A DNA stretch of 5,864 bases from an uncultured Clostridia bacterium (GTDB lineage Bacteria; Bacillota; Clostridia; Christensenellales; UBA1242), in the NCBI GenBank assembly GCA_944381255.1, contig CALWKL010000015.1, positions 1-5,864 of the forward strand, read 5' to 3'. Within the stretch, counting starts at the first letter, position 1, and each line of letters opens with the position of its first letter. This document shows, piece after piece, positions 1 to 4,992 of the stretch. Made by a program: the position numbers and the translations under genes. The notes beneath the pieces are model-generated. The model did not search any database, had not been told where the DNA came from, and worked only from the letters and a program-made list of their open reading frames with translations.

Positions 1-537
1 GGCTCTACCATAGATTTTGTAATGCAATATCAGGAGAAAACTCAAGACAACCAAAACATACGCGACCCAGATGATGCAGATGAAATCAATACCACTCTCA
101 AAGGTATTATGACAATAGGAAGTATTGAGTACACCTTGCAAGGCTCAAAAGAAGTTGACCGAGATGAAATTGAACTAGAAATAACTGCTACCGACCCTCA
201 AGGCAACAGAGTAATTATGTCTCAAGAATCAGAGAAAGGCGAGCGTGGATTTGAATACAAATATTACCTTGCAGGTACCTCTACTCCAAGCGAAGAATTT
301 TCTCTTGAAATTGAACACGAAAGAAGCGAAATAGAGATAGAATTGGAAATTGTCAAAGATGGACAACCTACATTATACAATCTAGAAAAAGATAAGAATA
401 AAATTAATATCACTTATTATGAGGACAATGTACTTCACGCTATAGAAGTTAACATGGTTGACCAAGATGGCGAAAAGTACTATCAATACCATGTAGAACA
501 AAAGACAATCAATAAACATATGCACCACTTTGATTGA
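1..537 (+). CDS. 3' part of a gene for an acidic beta-rich protein of unknown function
   Basis: The frame is open from the first base of the window (GSTIDFV precedes the first Met), and the ATG at 22 has no purine-rich ribosome binding site. I therefore read this as the C-terminal 178 residues of a longer protein, not a gene starting at 22. The visible part is very acidic and alternates charged and beta-branched residues (for example EIELEITA and EIEIELEIVKDG), with turns such as DPQGN, KDGQ and DQDGE. This suggests stacked beta strands or a beta-sandwich. It has no membrane helix and no Cys, and it ends in a His-containing tail (HMHHFD). I do not recognise a family. An extracellular or lipoprotein domain is plausible from composition, but the N-terminus that would show a signal peptide lies outside the window. 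A terminator follows 115 nt after the stop, and the next gene is a separate unit. Confidence 0.8.
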   Translation, partial: GSTIDFVMQYQEKTQDNQNIRDPDDADEINTTLKGIMTIGSIEYTLQGSKEVDRDEIELEITATDPQGNRVIMSQESEKGERGFEYKYYLAGTSTPSEEFSLEIEHERSEIEIELEIVKDGQPTLYNLEKDKNKINITYYEDNVLHAIEVNMVDQDGEKYYQYHVEQKTINKHMHHFD

Positions 538-651
538 TTAATCTCTTGTATTTTTTAATTTTAAATTTAAGTAAGCAAAATGTATTTTACTAACAATCAA
601 TACTTAATTAACTGCACGCATAAATCACTGTAAAATAAATTTAACTAAAGC

Positions 652-690
652 AAAAAGTCAACTCCAAAAAGTTGGCTTTTTCATTTATTT
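652..690 (+). terminator. Rho-independent terminator after the first gene
   Basis: AAAAAGTCAAC (652-662) pairs with GTTGGCTTTTT (671-681) over 11 positions, one of them a G-U pair, around the 8-nt loop TCCAAAAA. A T-rich tail follows. It ends transcription from the partial gene upstream, and it separates that gene from the collagen-like gene, whose promoter region starts directly after it. The left arm is A-rich, so it could also act on the minus strand. Confidence 0.8.
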
Positions 691-697
691 AAAAAGT

Positions 698-730
698 GTC
701 AAAAATTGATTGATTTACATATGCTGTAAT
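698..730 (+). promoter_or_regulatory. Tentative promoter of the collagen-like gene, possibly a sporulation sigma type
   Basis: Two readings are possible. CATATGCT (718-725) resembles the -10 element used by mother-cell sporulation sigma factor E (CATA-type), with GTCAAAA (698-704) 13 nt upstream as a weak -35 match. Alternatively TATGC-TGTAAT (720-730) is an extended -10 for the housekeeping sigma factor, but it has G at the normally critical second position and no good -35. Both place the start near 732-737, just before the GAGG ribosome site. The choice between them is unresolved. Confidence 0.35.
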
Positions 731-751
731 AAAAAACAACTGAGGTTTTCT

Positions 752-1888
752 ATGAACTTTGATGATTTCGACAACAAATGCCACAGAGTGTGCCCACACT
801 ATCCCAAAAATGAGATAATATGTACCAAATATTACCTAGGCGCCACAGGGGCGACTGGTCCTATGGGACCACAGGGCTTCGCTGGGGCTACTGGGCCAAC
901 TGGTCCTGCAGGTACTACAGGAGCAACAGGGCCGACTGGCTCCCCTGGACCAACGGGCGCTACTGGGCCAACTGGCGCAACAGGAACGGACGGCTTGAGT
1001 GTCATCGGACCGACAGGACCAACGGGCGCTACTGGGCCAACTGGACCGACAGGACCTACAGGGCCTGCAGGCGCTGATGGTGCTGATGGCGCTGATGGTT
1101 TAAGTATTACAGGGCCTACGGGGGCTACTGGGCCAACTGGAGCAACAGGAGTTACAGGACCGACGGGACCAGCAGGAAATACTGTTTTTAATCCTTATGA
1201 TATTTATGTACGCAGTAACACGGTGAGCGGAATTGGTACACAGCAAAACCCTCTACCTTCGCTCGAAGATGCTCTAGCTGTAGTTGCTAACAATGGTACA
1301 ATCCATGTATTCGATGGCACTTACCCTATTGACACTACTATCACAATACCGCAAAACAACATTACTATCAAAGCCAAGCCAAACGCAACGATACTACTCA
1401 CAGCAAACACTGTACCACTATTGATTACCGGTAGTGGAAATACCATAGAAGGCTTTACTATGACTAGTGATAACCCCTATCCTGTAGAATTCATACAGAT
1501 AGGTGGCAATAATAATAGAATCAAAGACAATATAATTTATGGGCCGACCCAAGCTGGTAGTTCGGATACTTGGGTAACAAATCGTGGAATTGTAACACAG
1601 AATAACGCCCAAAATAATTGGATAAATAATAATATTCTTTACTCTTTGCGACAAGCAGGATACCTAAATCCAAATTCCACAGGTTTTATCACAGAGAATG
1701 TAGTATTCAATACTCGAGGTTGGGTTGTAGACCAAGCGCTATTCCAATTTTCTGGCAATTCATGGGGCGACCCAGAGAATGCTGTAGATATAGCACTCTT
1801 AAGTGGTACCACTTCAGGAGTACCTTATAGTTCGGTCGCAGAATTACAGCAAAACAATAGCAATGCAAATGTTAGCGACCAAAGGTAA
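752..1888 (+). CDS. Collagen-like Gly-X-Thr protein with a C-terminal beta-helix domain
   Basis: This 378-residue protein has three parts. Residues 1-29 are a polar head with Cys at 10, 14 and 24 and no signal peptide. Residues 30-141 are collagen-like: 17, 10 and 7 Gly-X-Y triplets, mostly GPT and GAT, separated by two 5-residue breaks (GLSVI at 81-85 and GLSIT at 116-120). From about residue 150 there is a domain with the look of right-handed beta-helix (pectin-lyase-fold) proteins: a DIYV...NPLPSLEDAL opening, then HVFDGTYPID and short strands with Asn-rich turns (GNNNRIKDNIIY, QNNWINNNILYS). Collagen-like bacterial proteins of this kind form trimeric surface or exosporium filaments; surface location here is inferred. 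I chose the ATG at 752 because GAGG lies 6 nt before it. A longer frame from TTG at 710 would start inside the probable promoter. The beta-helix could bind or cleave a polysaccharide, but no catalytic residues are evident. Its own terminator makes it monocistronic. Confidence 0.9.
   Translation: MNFDDFDNKCHRVCPHYPKNEIICTKYYLGATGATGPMGPQGFAGATGPTGPAGTTGATGPTGSPGPTGATGPTGATGTDGLSVIGPTGPTGATGPTGPTGPTGPAGADGADGADGLSITGPTGATGPTGATGVTGPTGPAGNTVFNPYDIYVRSNTVSGIGTQQNPLPSLEDALAVVANNGTIHVFDGTYPIDTTITIPQNNITIKAKPNATILLTANTVPLLITGSGNTIEGFTMTSDNPYPVEFIQIGGNNNRIKDNIIYGPTQAGSSDTWVTNRGIVTQNNAQNNWINNNILYSLRQAGYLNPNSTGFITENVVFNTRGWVVDQALFQFSGNSWGDPENAVDIALLSGTTSGVPYSSVAELQQNNSNANVSDQR
839..1174 (+). repeat. 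Collagen-coding repeat tract with exact internal copies
   Basis: The 17-mer GCTACTGGGCCAACTGG occurs four times exactly, at 887-903, 959-975, 1028-1044 and 1124-1140, always coding ATGPTG in the same register. Two of these lie in a longer exact direct repeat of 29 nt (947-975 and 1016-1044), offset by 69 nt or 23 codons. The tract is clearly richer in G+C than its surroundings. Exact DNA identity among synonymous options points to recent duplication or recombination, and changes in copy number here would keep the frame. Confidence 0.85.
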
Positions 1889-1930
1889 TAATACACAAAT
1901 ATTATCTTTAATATCTCAATAAATTTTATC

Positions 1931-1962
1931 AAAGGCAATTAGAGAGTGCCTTTTTCTTTTTT
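1931..1962 (+). terminator. Rho-independent terminator of the collagen-like gene
   Basis: AAAGGCA (1931-1937) pairs with TGCCTTT (1947-1953) around a 9-nt loop, followed by the tail TTCTTTTTT. It lies 42 nt after the stop codon and ends before the promoters of the next operon. Confidence 0.85.
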
Positions 1963-1993
1963 GCATAAAATTCTTACCTAACTTAAAATTTTA

Positions 1994-2002
1994 TGTTATA
2001 AT
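1994..2002 (+). promoter_or_regulatory. Distal promoter (P1) of the membrane protein/TetR operon
   Basis: TGTTATAAT is a perfect extended -10 (TG, one base, TATAAT at 1997-2002). TTACCT at 1974-1979 is a weak -35 at 17-nt spacing. The predicted start is near 2009, giving a leader of about 90 nt before the first gene. The imperfect dyad TGTTTAAATTCAACA (2009-2023, one mismatched pair) sits at this start and is a candidate operator for the TetR protein encoded in the operon. Confidence 0.6.
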
Positions 2003-2008
2003 TGGTAT

Positions 2009-2023
2009 TGTTTAAATTCAACA
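2009..2023. promoter_or_regulatory. Candidate operator dyad at the P1 start
   Basis: TGTTTAAATTCAACA is a 15-bp inverted repeat about a central A, with one mismatched pair (T2013/C2019). It begins at the predicted P1 transcription start, where a bound repressor would block initiation. TetR-family proteins usually bind dyads of this size and often regulate their own operon. The link to the TetR gene downstream is inferred from position only. Confidence 0.3.
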
Positions 2024-2025
2024 CT

Positions 2026-2093
2026 TTCCTCCTTCTATGTCGAGTAATTTTGAGATTTATTCTGCTATAATAAAATCGTATTTAAAGGAGGAA
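2026..2093 (+). promoter_or_regulatory. Anti-Shine-Dalgarno element paired with the operon's first RBS
   Basis: TTCCTCCTT (2026-2034) is the exact reverse complement of AAGGAGGAA (2085-2093), which contains the strong ribosome binding site of the first gene. RNA from the distal promoter would contain both arms and could mask the site through a 9-bp stem closing a 50-nt loop. RNA from the proximal promoter starts near 2078 and would lack the masking arm. The complementarity is seen directly; a regulatory role is inference. Confidence 0.4.
2063..2071 (+). promoter_or_regulatory. Proximal promoter (P2) of the membrane protein/TetR operon
   Basis: TGCTATAAT is a second perfect extended -10 (TATAAT at 2066-2071) with no convincing -35, which extended -10 promoters can do without. 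The predicted start near 2078 leaves a leader of only about 20 nt, carrying just the AAAGGAGG site. Confidence 0.65.
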
Positions 2094-2097
2094 TATT

Positions 2098-2451
2098 ATG
2101 AATACAGACAAAATTTTTGCAGAGCAAATTGCAAACGAATATTCGCAAAAGGAGACCCCAAAAGTTAAGCAGTTGAAAAAACTTGACTCCAAAGCGAAAA
2201 CCCCAGCGAATATCTTTACCTATACTTTTGGTATTATCAGCGCACTTATATTAGGGACAGGTTTGTGCTTATCTATGAGTGTCATTGGTTCTGGCATAGG
2301 AGCATTCATCGCTGGTATTGTGGTAGGAATAATAGGAATAGTCGGTTGCTGTGTAAACTACCCTATTTACAAGATTCTCTTAGAAAAAGGCAAGAATAAA
2401 TATGGCTCAGACATTATGCGTTTAGCCAAAGAAATAAGCGACGGAGAATAG
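2098..2451 (+). CDS. Small two-helix membrane protein, first gene of the operon
   Basis: This is a 117-residue protein with a charged N-terminal segment (FAEQIANEYS, then KVKQLKKLDSKAKTPANIF), two membrane helices at about 38-60 and 66-90 joined by a short Gly/Ser turn, and a basic then amphipathic tail (LLEKGKNKYGSDIMRLAKEI). From memory it resembles a family of small clostridial membrane proteins that databases sometimes label dihydropteridine reductase. I see no nucleotide-binding motif or reductase features, so I would not transfer that name. The start is set by AAAGGAGG at 2084-2091, 6 nt before the ATG. The TetR gene follows after 16 nt. The pairing suggests a membrane stress or small-molecule response, but no function is demonstrable. 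Confidence 0.88.
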   Translation: MNTDKIFAEQIANEYSQKETPKVKQLKKLDSKAKTPANIFTYTFGIISALILGTGLCLSMSVIGSGIGAFIAGIVVGIIGIVGCCVNYPIYKILLEKGKNKYGSDIMRLAKEISDGE

Positions 2452-2467
2452 ACAAGGAGGCAGTATT

Positions 2468-3070
2468 ATGAATAAATCAGAGAGCAAATATTATAATACT
2501 GCTCTTTTAATGAATCAAGCCCTTATAGAGTTGCTTAATAAGAAAGATTTTGAATTTATCACGATAAAAGAAATTTGCGAGAAGGCAGGAGTAAATCGCT
2601 CAACTTTTTACCTACACTACGAAACTATTGGCGACCTACTAGATGAATGCTTGGAGAACACTAACAAAAAGTTTGTAGCGTATTTTAACAAAGATTACAA
2701 AAGTTTTATTGAAAAAATAAAAAATTGCTCAAGGCAAGATTTAATTTTAATTACCCCAGAATATCTAACCCCTTATCTAAGATATATCAAAGACAATAAG
2801 GTTGTGCACCAAGTTGCAGTAAAGCATGCTCGAGTAATGAATTCGCTAGCGAGATTTAATTCATTAAATAAATATATTTTTAGGCCAATTTTTGAGCGTT
2901 TTGGAGTAGATGATAAGACAAGCCATTATATGATATCCTATTACCTCAATGGCGTAACCGCTATCATTAATGAATGGATAAAGAATGATTGCAAAGATGA
3001 AATAGAATATATAGAAAAAATAATAATAAATTGTGTCAACCCTGTATTTAAAATAAAAAATGAGTATTAG
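2468..3070 (+). CDS. TetR/AcrR-family transcriptional regulator
   Basis: This 200-residue protein has the usual TetR size. The N-terminal DNA-binding domain spans about residues 8-55. Its helix-turn-helix reads TIKEICEKAGVNRSTFYLHY (residues 32-51), and the following ETIGDLLDE is the classic start of the next helix. The rest is helical and ends in YYLNGVTAIINEWIKNDC (158-175), a pattern I associate with the DhaS-like group of TetR C-terminal domains; the ligand cannot be told. The start is fixed by AAGGAGG at 2454-2460, 7 nt before the ATG. It is cotranscribed with the small membrane gene upstream and overlaps the next gene by 11 nt. Autoregulation of the operon is the expected mode, with 2009-2023 as a candidate site. 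Confidence 0.93.
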   Translation: MNKSESKYYNTALLMNQALIELLNKKDFEFITIKEICEKAGVNRSTFYLHYETIGDLLDECLENTNKKFVAYFNKDYKSFIEKIKNCSRQDLILITPEYLTPYLRYIKDNKVVHQVAVKHARVMNSLARFNSLNKYIFRPIFERFGVDDKTSHYMISYYLNGVTAIINEWIKNDCKDEIEYIEKIIINCVNPVFKIKNEY

Positions 3071-3713
3071 TAAAAATTTAAAAAATTTTATTAAAAATCC
3101 AAATAAAATTATTTTTAGTACTATAAGTTCTATTATATTTACCCTTTTATTTGCAATATACAATGGTTATCTAGGGCTACGGTATAGCGATTCTTGGGGT
3201 GTGAGTATATTTATTTATTATTTATGCCTAATTTTCGCTAGATTATTGGTCATAAGTATTGAGATAAAGAACAAACAAAGCTCTGATTTATCAAATATTC
3301 GCAAGAAAATCTATATCGGTATGTCCATATTTATGTTCTTTATTGATTTGTGCCTTTTTGCGCCAATTACTTTGATGATAATTTATCCCAAAGACTTTGT
3401 ATACGGACTGATTCCCTCAATAGTTGTCGCAGTGTACACAACTTACAAGATAACTATGGCGATAGTAAACTACAATAAAACTAAAAAAATAGATAACCTA
3501 TCGTATAAATTCTTAAGAGAACTATCAGTTGTCGATGCTTTGGTCTCTATCCTTACTTTACAGCATACGCTAATAATGGCGAATGGTGGAATGACTCAAG
3601 ATATGATGATTTTATCCTCTATTACAAGTTTAGCAATATTGAGTACAATAATTATTTTTTCAATACTTTCTATGATAAATTCTATAAAAAAGCAACCTAA
3701 AGCAGAATTATAA
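3060..3713 (+). CDS. Six-helix integral membrane protein of unknown function, third gene of the operon
   Basis: This is a 217-residue hydrophobic protein with about six membrane helices, near 17-36, 47-67, 84-109, 114-136, 154-174 and 181-206, joined by short basic loops (IEIKNKQSSDLSNIRKK; NYNKTKKIDN). The tail KKQPKAEL is hydrophilic. There is no signal peptide, ATP-binding motif or recognisable transporter signature, and I do not recognise the family. The ATG lies inside the end of the TetR gene (11-nt overlap). No Shine-Dalgarno site is visible, only A-rich sequence, so translation is probably coupled to the TetR gene. Being under a TetR-controlled promoter suggests efflux, uptake or envelope protection, but this is inference. 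A strong bidirectional terminator follows the stop almost directly. Confidence 0.88.
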   Translation: MSISKNLKNFIKNPNKIIFSTISSIIFTLLFAIYNGYLGLRYSDSWGVSIFIYYLCLIFARLLVISIEIKNKQSSDLSNIRKKIYIGMSIFMFFIDLCLFAPITLMIIYPKDFVYGLIPSIVVAVYTTYKITMAIVNYNKTKKIDNLSYKFLRELSVVDALVSILTLQHTLIMANGGMTQDMMILSSITSLAILSTIIIFSILSMINSIKKQPKAEL

Positions 3714-3760
3714 AAAAAAGTACAACTTAAAAGTCATTTTTCGTTGTACTTTTATTTTTT
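3712..3760. terminator. Bidirectional terminator between convergent genes
   Basis: AAAAGTACAAC (3716-3726) and GTTGTACTTTT (3743-3753) form a perfect 11-bp stem around a 16-nt loop. An A-tract lies to the left and T-rich sequence to the right, so it gives a U-tract on either strand. It serves the operon (stop at 3713) and the minus-strand gene (stop at 3759). The T-run to its right extends up to the minus-strand stop codon. Confidence 0.9.
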
Positions 3761-4766
3761 ATCGTTGTTGTGCATCATTCTTTTCTTCCCAACTTTGACG
3801 CTCCCCCAATTCAAAATAACTTTCATTTGCTTTTTGTATTGTTGGGTAGATTAAGCCAGCGATTTCTTCCGTAGTTGGCAAAGGAATAAATTTAGATACT
3901 TTTTGATTTTCTTTTGAATTTAATACGCCCATAGATAGTACAAATGCCGAGATTTGTGAAGCTGTATCAGCACGCTTACTATAGGCTTGCCAATTTTCAT
4001 CTCTAAGTATCATCATATCATGCTCGTCCATAGTAGTTTTTTCTTCATATTCAAAGCTACGCACATAATATTTTATAGTATTGCCCTCCACATGACACTC
4101 CCCACTACCGATAAAAGGAATATCAGTCAATTTAGTATGTTCGAAATACTCTTCTTCATATCTACCAGCAGAGAGATTATCTAAAAGAGAGCGAAATTCC
4201 AAATTCGTAGAATATTTATTAGGTTTCACTATAGGTGCATATGTTACTTGCAATATTTGAGACAACACCTGCTTTACTTCATCACTAGAATAATCAAAAT
4301 ATTCGCCCATTACTCTTGCTGTATAATTAATTACTCTATTAGCGACACTTTGCCCATAACAATTAGACCAAATATTTATATTCCTCATATTTTTAGATGC
4401 TTGCTCGGTACTCAACCTTTTATGGTCGTCCCCAATTATTAGTGGTAAGACAAGTTTCCTTGCAATTTTTACAATATCATCTTGATTTAAGCATCCAGCT
4501 TCATGGCCATCATATGTGCTGTACTTAATAGAATAAACATTGACAAACCTATTGTCTGGAGTTACACCCAAGAACCTTTCGGCATATTTTGCCATACCAT
4601 TCGCATATGTGGTATTGGTAACCGCTTCACCCCCTAGACATATCACCATAGGTTTAGTGATATCTATTTGAGAAAGTTCTATTTCTTTCCAGCCATTAGG
4701 ATATTCCTTACTTTCCTTTACTCTGTATCCAAATTTAAACGGAGTGCGTGTCGAGGTATTCTGCAT
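3759..4766 (-). CDS. Orphan protein with alpha/beta-hydrolase-like pattern and Cys in the nucleophile position
   Basis: This is a 335-residue soluble-looking protein without signal peptide or membrane helix. I do not recognise a named family. The order of elements recalls an alpha/beta hydrolase: a strand PMVICLGGE (39-47) that could form an oxyanion-hole turn, a helix ANGMAKYAERFLG (55-67), a strand FVNVYSIKYS (74-83), then NINIWSNCYGQSVANRVINY (129-148). In the last, S-N-C136-Y-G138 sits where hydrolases carry a nucleophile elbow, with Cys in place of Ser, as in dienelactone hydrolase. H249 in DEHDMM could be the catalytic His; the acid is unclear. Substrate is unknown. The start is supported by AAAGGAG (4771-4777) 4 nt before the ATG. 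A good promoter lies about 48 nt further upstream and three perfect inverted repeats occupy the leader and promoter. It is a single-gene unit, convergent with the operon and divergent from the next gene. Confidence 0.85.
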   Translation of the reverse strand: MQNTSTRTPFKFGYRVKESKEYPNGWKEIELSQIDITKPMVICLGGEAVTNTTYANGMAKYAERFLGVTPDNRFVNVYSIKYSTYDGHEAGCLNQDDIVKIARKLVLPLIIGDDHKRLSTEQASKNMRNINIWSNCYGQSVANRVINYTARVMGEYFDYSSDEVKQVLSQILQVTYAPIVKPNKYSTNLEFRSLLDNLSAGRYEEEYFEHTKLTDIPFIGSGECHVEGNTIKYYVRSFEYEEKTTMDEHDMMILRDENWQAYSKRADTASQISAFVLSMGVLNSKENQKVSKFIPLPTTEEIAGLIYPTIQKANESYFELGERQSWEEKNDAQQR

Positions 4767-4777
4767 AAATCTCCTTT

Positions 4778-4794
4778 AATACTAATAAAGTATT
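4778..4794 (-). promoter_or_regulatory. Inverted repeat in the leader directly before the SD of the hydrolase-like gene
   Basis: AATACT (4778-4783) and AGTATT (4789-4794) are perfect 6-bp arms around a 5-bp spacer. The repeat abuts the SD (CTCCTTT on the plus strand, 4771-4777) and lies wholly within the predicted transcript, so it can form a small leader hairpin. Six-bp arms are common by chance in DNA this AT-rich. Confidence 0.3.
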
Positions 4795-4796
4795 TG

Positions 4797-4813
4797 CTAA
4801 AATTCTATTTTAG
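4797..4813. promoter_or_regulatory. Candidate operator at the transcription start of the hydrolase-like gene
   Basis: CTAAAAT (4797-4803) and ATTTTAG (4807-4813) are perfect 7-bp arms with a 3-bp centre. The dyad abuts the -10 box and the predicted +1 (4807) falls within it. That is a classic site for a repressor. Which protein binds is unknown. Confidence 0.4.
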
Positions 4814-4842
4814 ATTGTAACATAAAAAATTTTTTATGTAAA
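4814..4842 (-). promoter_or_regulatory. Promoter of the hydrolase-like gene
   Basis: Read on the minus strand, TTTACA (-35, 4842-4837) is followed after 17 bp by TACAAT (-10, 4819-4814), and TGT before the -10 adds an extended -10 element. The predicted start is 4807, about 40 nt before the ATG. Each box differs from consensus at one position, so this should be a strong housekeeping promoter unless repressed. Confidence 0.8.
4820..4839. promoter_or_regulatory. 20-bp perfect palindrome across the promoter spacer
   Basis: ACATAAAAAATTTTTTATGT is a perfect 20-bp palindrome that fills the -10/-35 spacer and enters the -35 box. The A6T6 core is also a sequence type that gives intrinsic DNA curvature. 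It may be an operator, a bend that tunes the promoter, or both. Confidence 0.45.
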
Positions 4843-4957
4843 TAGGATACTTGCTTAATTTGAGAAGTTATTAATAGAACTATAAAATATTTAACTTTTC
4901 GTTTAATATTATGCTTACATTACAATAAAAGTAATTTTATAAATTTTAAATTTTTAG

Positions 4958-4986
4958 TTTACAAAAAAAATTAAATTTACTATAAT
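4958..4986 (+). promoter_or_regulatory. Promoter predicted to give a leaderless mRNA
   Basis: TTTACA (4958-4963) and a perfect TATAAT (4981-4986) are separated by exactly 17 bp. Taking the last T of the -10 as position -7 puts +1 at 4993, the A of the ATG of the next gene. No ribosome binding site can exist upstream on that transcript. Confidence 0.8.
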
Positions 4987-4992
4987 ACTTAT

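Noticed and set aside
710..751. TTG at 710 as the start of the collagen-like gene
   Set aside because: It would add 14 residues encoded by the probable promoter. It has no SD, whereas ATG at 752 has GAGG at a 6-nt distance.
820..1077. An 85-codon frame overlapping the collagen tract, rich in Trp and Arg
   Set aside because: It is the shifted reading of the Gly-X-Thr repeat. Repetitive DNA keeps all frames open, and there is no start signal.
1418..1654. Minus-strand frame inside the beta-helix region
   Set aside because: It is antisense to a clear coding domain, with no SD or promoter of its own.
2098..2451. Naming the first operon gene dihydropteridine reductase
   Set aside because: Such a label is attached to similar small proteins in databases, as I recall, but the sequence is two membrane helices without a nucleotide- or pterin-binding motif.
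2864..3163. Minus-strand hydrophobic frame across the TetR/membrane gene junction
   Set aside because: Its hydrophobicity comes from the complement of AAA/ATA-rich codons, and it lies over two supported genes.
3987..4442. Two plus-strand frames inside the hydrolase-like gene
   Set aside because: They are antisense shadows of a well-supported minus-strand gene and lack ribosome sites.
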